A stretch of DNA of 64,000 bases from CAWDXG01 sp963822115 (GTDB lineage Bacteria > Myxococcota_A > Polyangia > Polyangiales > Polyangiaceae), in the NCBI GenBank assembly GCA_963822115.1, contig CAWGGM010000021.1, forward strand, positions 372,001 through 436,000, given 5' to 3'. Made by a program: the position numbers and the translations under genes. This document shows positions 63,318-64,000 of the stretch, in pieces. Below the pieces are notes generated by a model. It was not told the DNA's origin. It made no database searches and saw nothing but the letters and a program-made list of their open reading frames with translations. Position 1 is the stretch's first letter; each line of letters opens with the position of its first letter.

Positions 63318-64000
63318 ATGAAGTGTGCCTGGTTCAGTGCGCCATTGGTTCTCGCGGCGCTGCTCTCGGCCTGCTCGCCGGCCGCTGCCCGCCCGGCCGT
63401 GCACGCGCGCGCCCACGCTGCGCACGCCCGCGCCCACGCGCCTCGCGTCACGGTGGCCCAGCGGCTGCAGAACGCGCAGCAGGAGCTGGAGACGAGCAAG
63501 TACGCCGACGCCGAGAAGGACTTCAAGAACGCCGCTGTGGGTCGCCAGCGCGGCGAGGCCGAGCTCGGTCTGGCCGAGGTGCTGCTCGAGACCGGCCGCT
63601 ACCAGAAGGCCATCCAGACCGCGCGCCGCGTGCGCGAGAACAAGCTCCGTCCCCGCGCCGCGTGGCTGGAGGGCAAGGCATTCAGGCGCGAGGGCAAGCT
63701 CGCCGAGGCGGTCAAGGCGCTGCGCAAGGTGGAAAGCGATCCGGCGGCGCGGCGCGCGCGGCTCCTGCTCGGCGAGATCCTGATCGAGCAGGGCAAGCGC
63801 AGCGACGCCGAAGCGCTGCTGATGACCATCATCGACGACTACAACAACGACCGCATCAAGCAGGACGACGAGAAGGGCCTGGCCATGGTCGGCCGCGCCG
63901 CGTACCTGCTCAGAAGCCCGCGCGACGCCAACGACGCGTTCAACCAGGCCGAGCAGGCCAAGTCGGGAGACGTGCAGACGCTGCTCTGGCGCGCCGAGCT
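63318..64000 (+). CDS. TPR-containing lipoprotein (3' end cut by window edge)
   Basis: The open frame runs from ATG 63318 to the end of the window, 227 complete codons. A signal peptide with lipobox LLSAC is followed by an Ala/His/Arg-rich linker, then helix-turn-helix TPR-like repeats (QELETSKYADAEKDFKNAAVG, AELGLAEVLLETGRYQKAIQTARR, ARLLLGEILIEQGKRSDAEALL). Such lipoproteins usually serve as assembly scaffolds at the envelope. The C-terminal part is not visible, so no further assignment is possible. Confidence 0.8.
   Translation, partial: MKCAWFSAPLVLAALLSACSPAAARPAVHARAHAAHARAHAPRVTVAQRLQNAQQELETSKYADAEKDFKNAAVGRQRGEAELGLAEVLLETGRYQKAIQTARRVRENKLRPRAAWLEGKAFRREGKLAEAVKALRKVESDPAARRARLLLGEILIEQGKRSDAEALLMTIIDDYNNDRIKQDDEKGLAMVGRAAYLLRSPRDANDAFNQAEQAKSGDVQTLLWRAE

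Overview
This 64 kb window of very GC-rich, densely coding DNA looks chromosomal and myxobacterial (Myxococcota, probably a Polyangia-like lineage). The evidence is a protein ending in a MYXO-CTERM type sorting signal, many lipoproteins with Gly/Ser/Asp-rich low-complexity tails, a Ser/Thr kinase with a PEGA-like tail, a two-gene receiver/PATAN signalling block plus a related giant protein with a PEGA domain, and many Ala/Pro-rich linkers. There are no insertion sequences, phage genes, CRISPR arrays, rRNA or tRNA genes that I can recognise.

Layout. 1-8.8 kb: rnr (cut by the window edge), serS, a lipoprotein, a c-type cytochrome, a hypothetical, an orphan DNA methyltransferase, and an NSS transporter followed by an overlapping 31-codon MetS-like subunit. 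8.8-19.7 kb: a kinase, a degenerate DAHP-synthase homologue next to tyrA, two tandem lipoproteins sharing a CxLNPQPEPPS motif, a cyclic-nucleotide-binding protein, a Cys-rich lipoprotein, PilZ and GNAT genes, rpe, a metalloprotease-like lipoprotein, and a small secreted protein behind a sigma-54-like promoter. 19.7-32 kb: the moxR-DUF58-tgpA operon, an orphan CcmA-like ATPase, bioF-bioD, an 818-base gene-poor stretch with a TetR gene, zapA and a fused aroK-aroB. 32-41 kb: dapF coupled to two receiver-like regulators, a beta-decarboxylating dehydrogenase and a 1121-residue REC/PATAN/TM/PEGA protein. 41-53 kb: sulfatase-like and ceramidase-like lipoproteins, modAB, queE, rph, an alkyl-sulfatase-like hydrolase, a subtilase remnant, an AmmeMemoRadiSam radical SAM enzyme, and a TetR/diiron-protein divergon. 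53-64 kb: an envelope block of two barrel proteins, a MYXO-CTERM protein and a DUF481 protein, then an M3 peptidase, a SAM hydroxide adenosyltransferase and a truncated TPR lipoprotein.

Two observations stand out. First, two near-consensus ParB-binding parS sites lie 850 bp apart, one inside bioF and one upstream of the TetR gene, which suggests this segment belongs to the origin-proximal segregation domain. Second, six genes are broken in frame (kinase, cyclic-nucleotide-binding protein, tgpA, dehydrogenase, metallo-hydrolase, and a barrel protein hit twice). All seven shifts are restored by removing one base. Because every shift has the same sign and reading is intact on both sides, insertion-type sequencing error is the simplest explanation; I annotate these as whole genes.

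Metabolically the window links aromatic synthesis (aroKB, tyrA), biotin (bioFD), lysine/peptidoglycan (dapF), queuosine (queE), molybdate uptake (modAB without modC) and RNA turnover (rnr, rph) with a large number of envelope and signalling proteins typical of a predatory or social soil bacterium.
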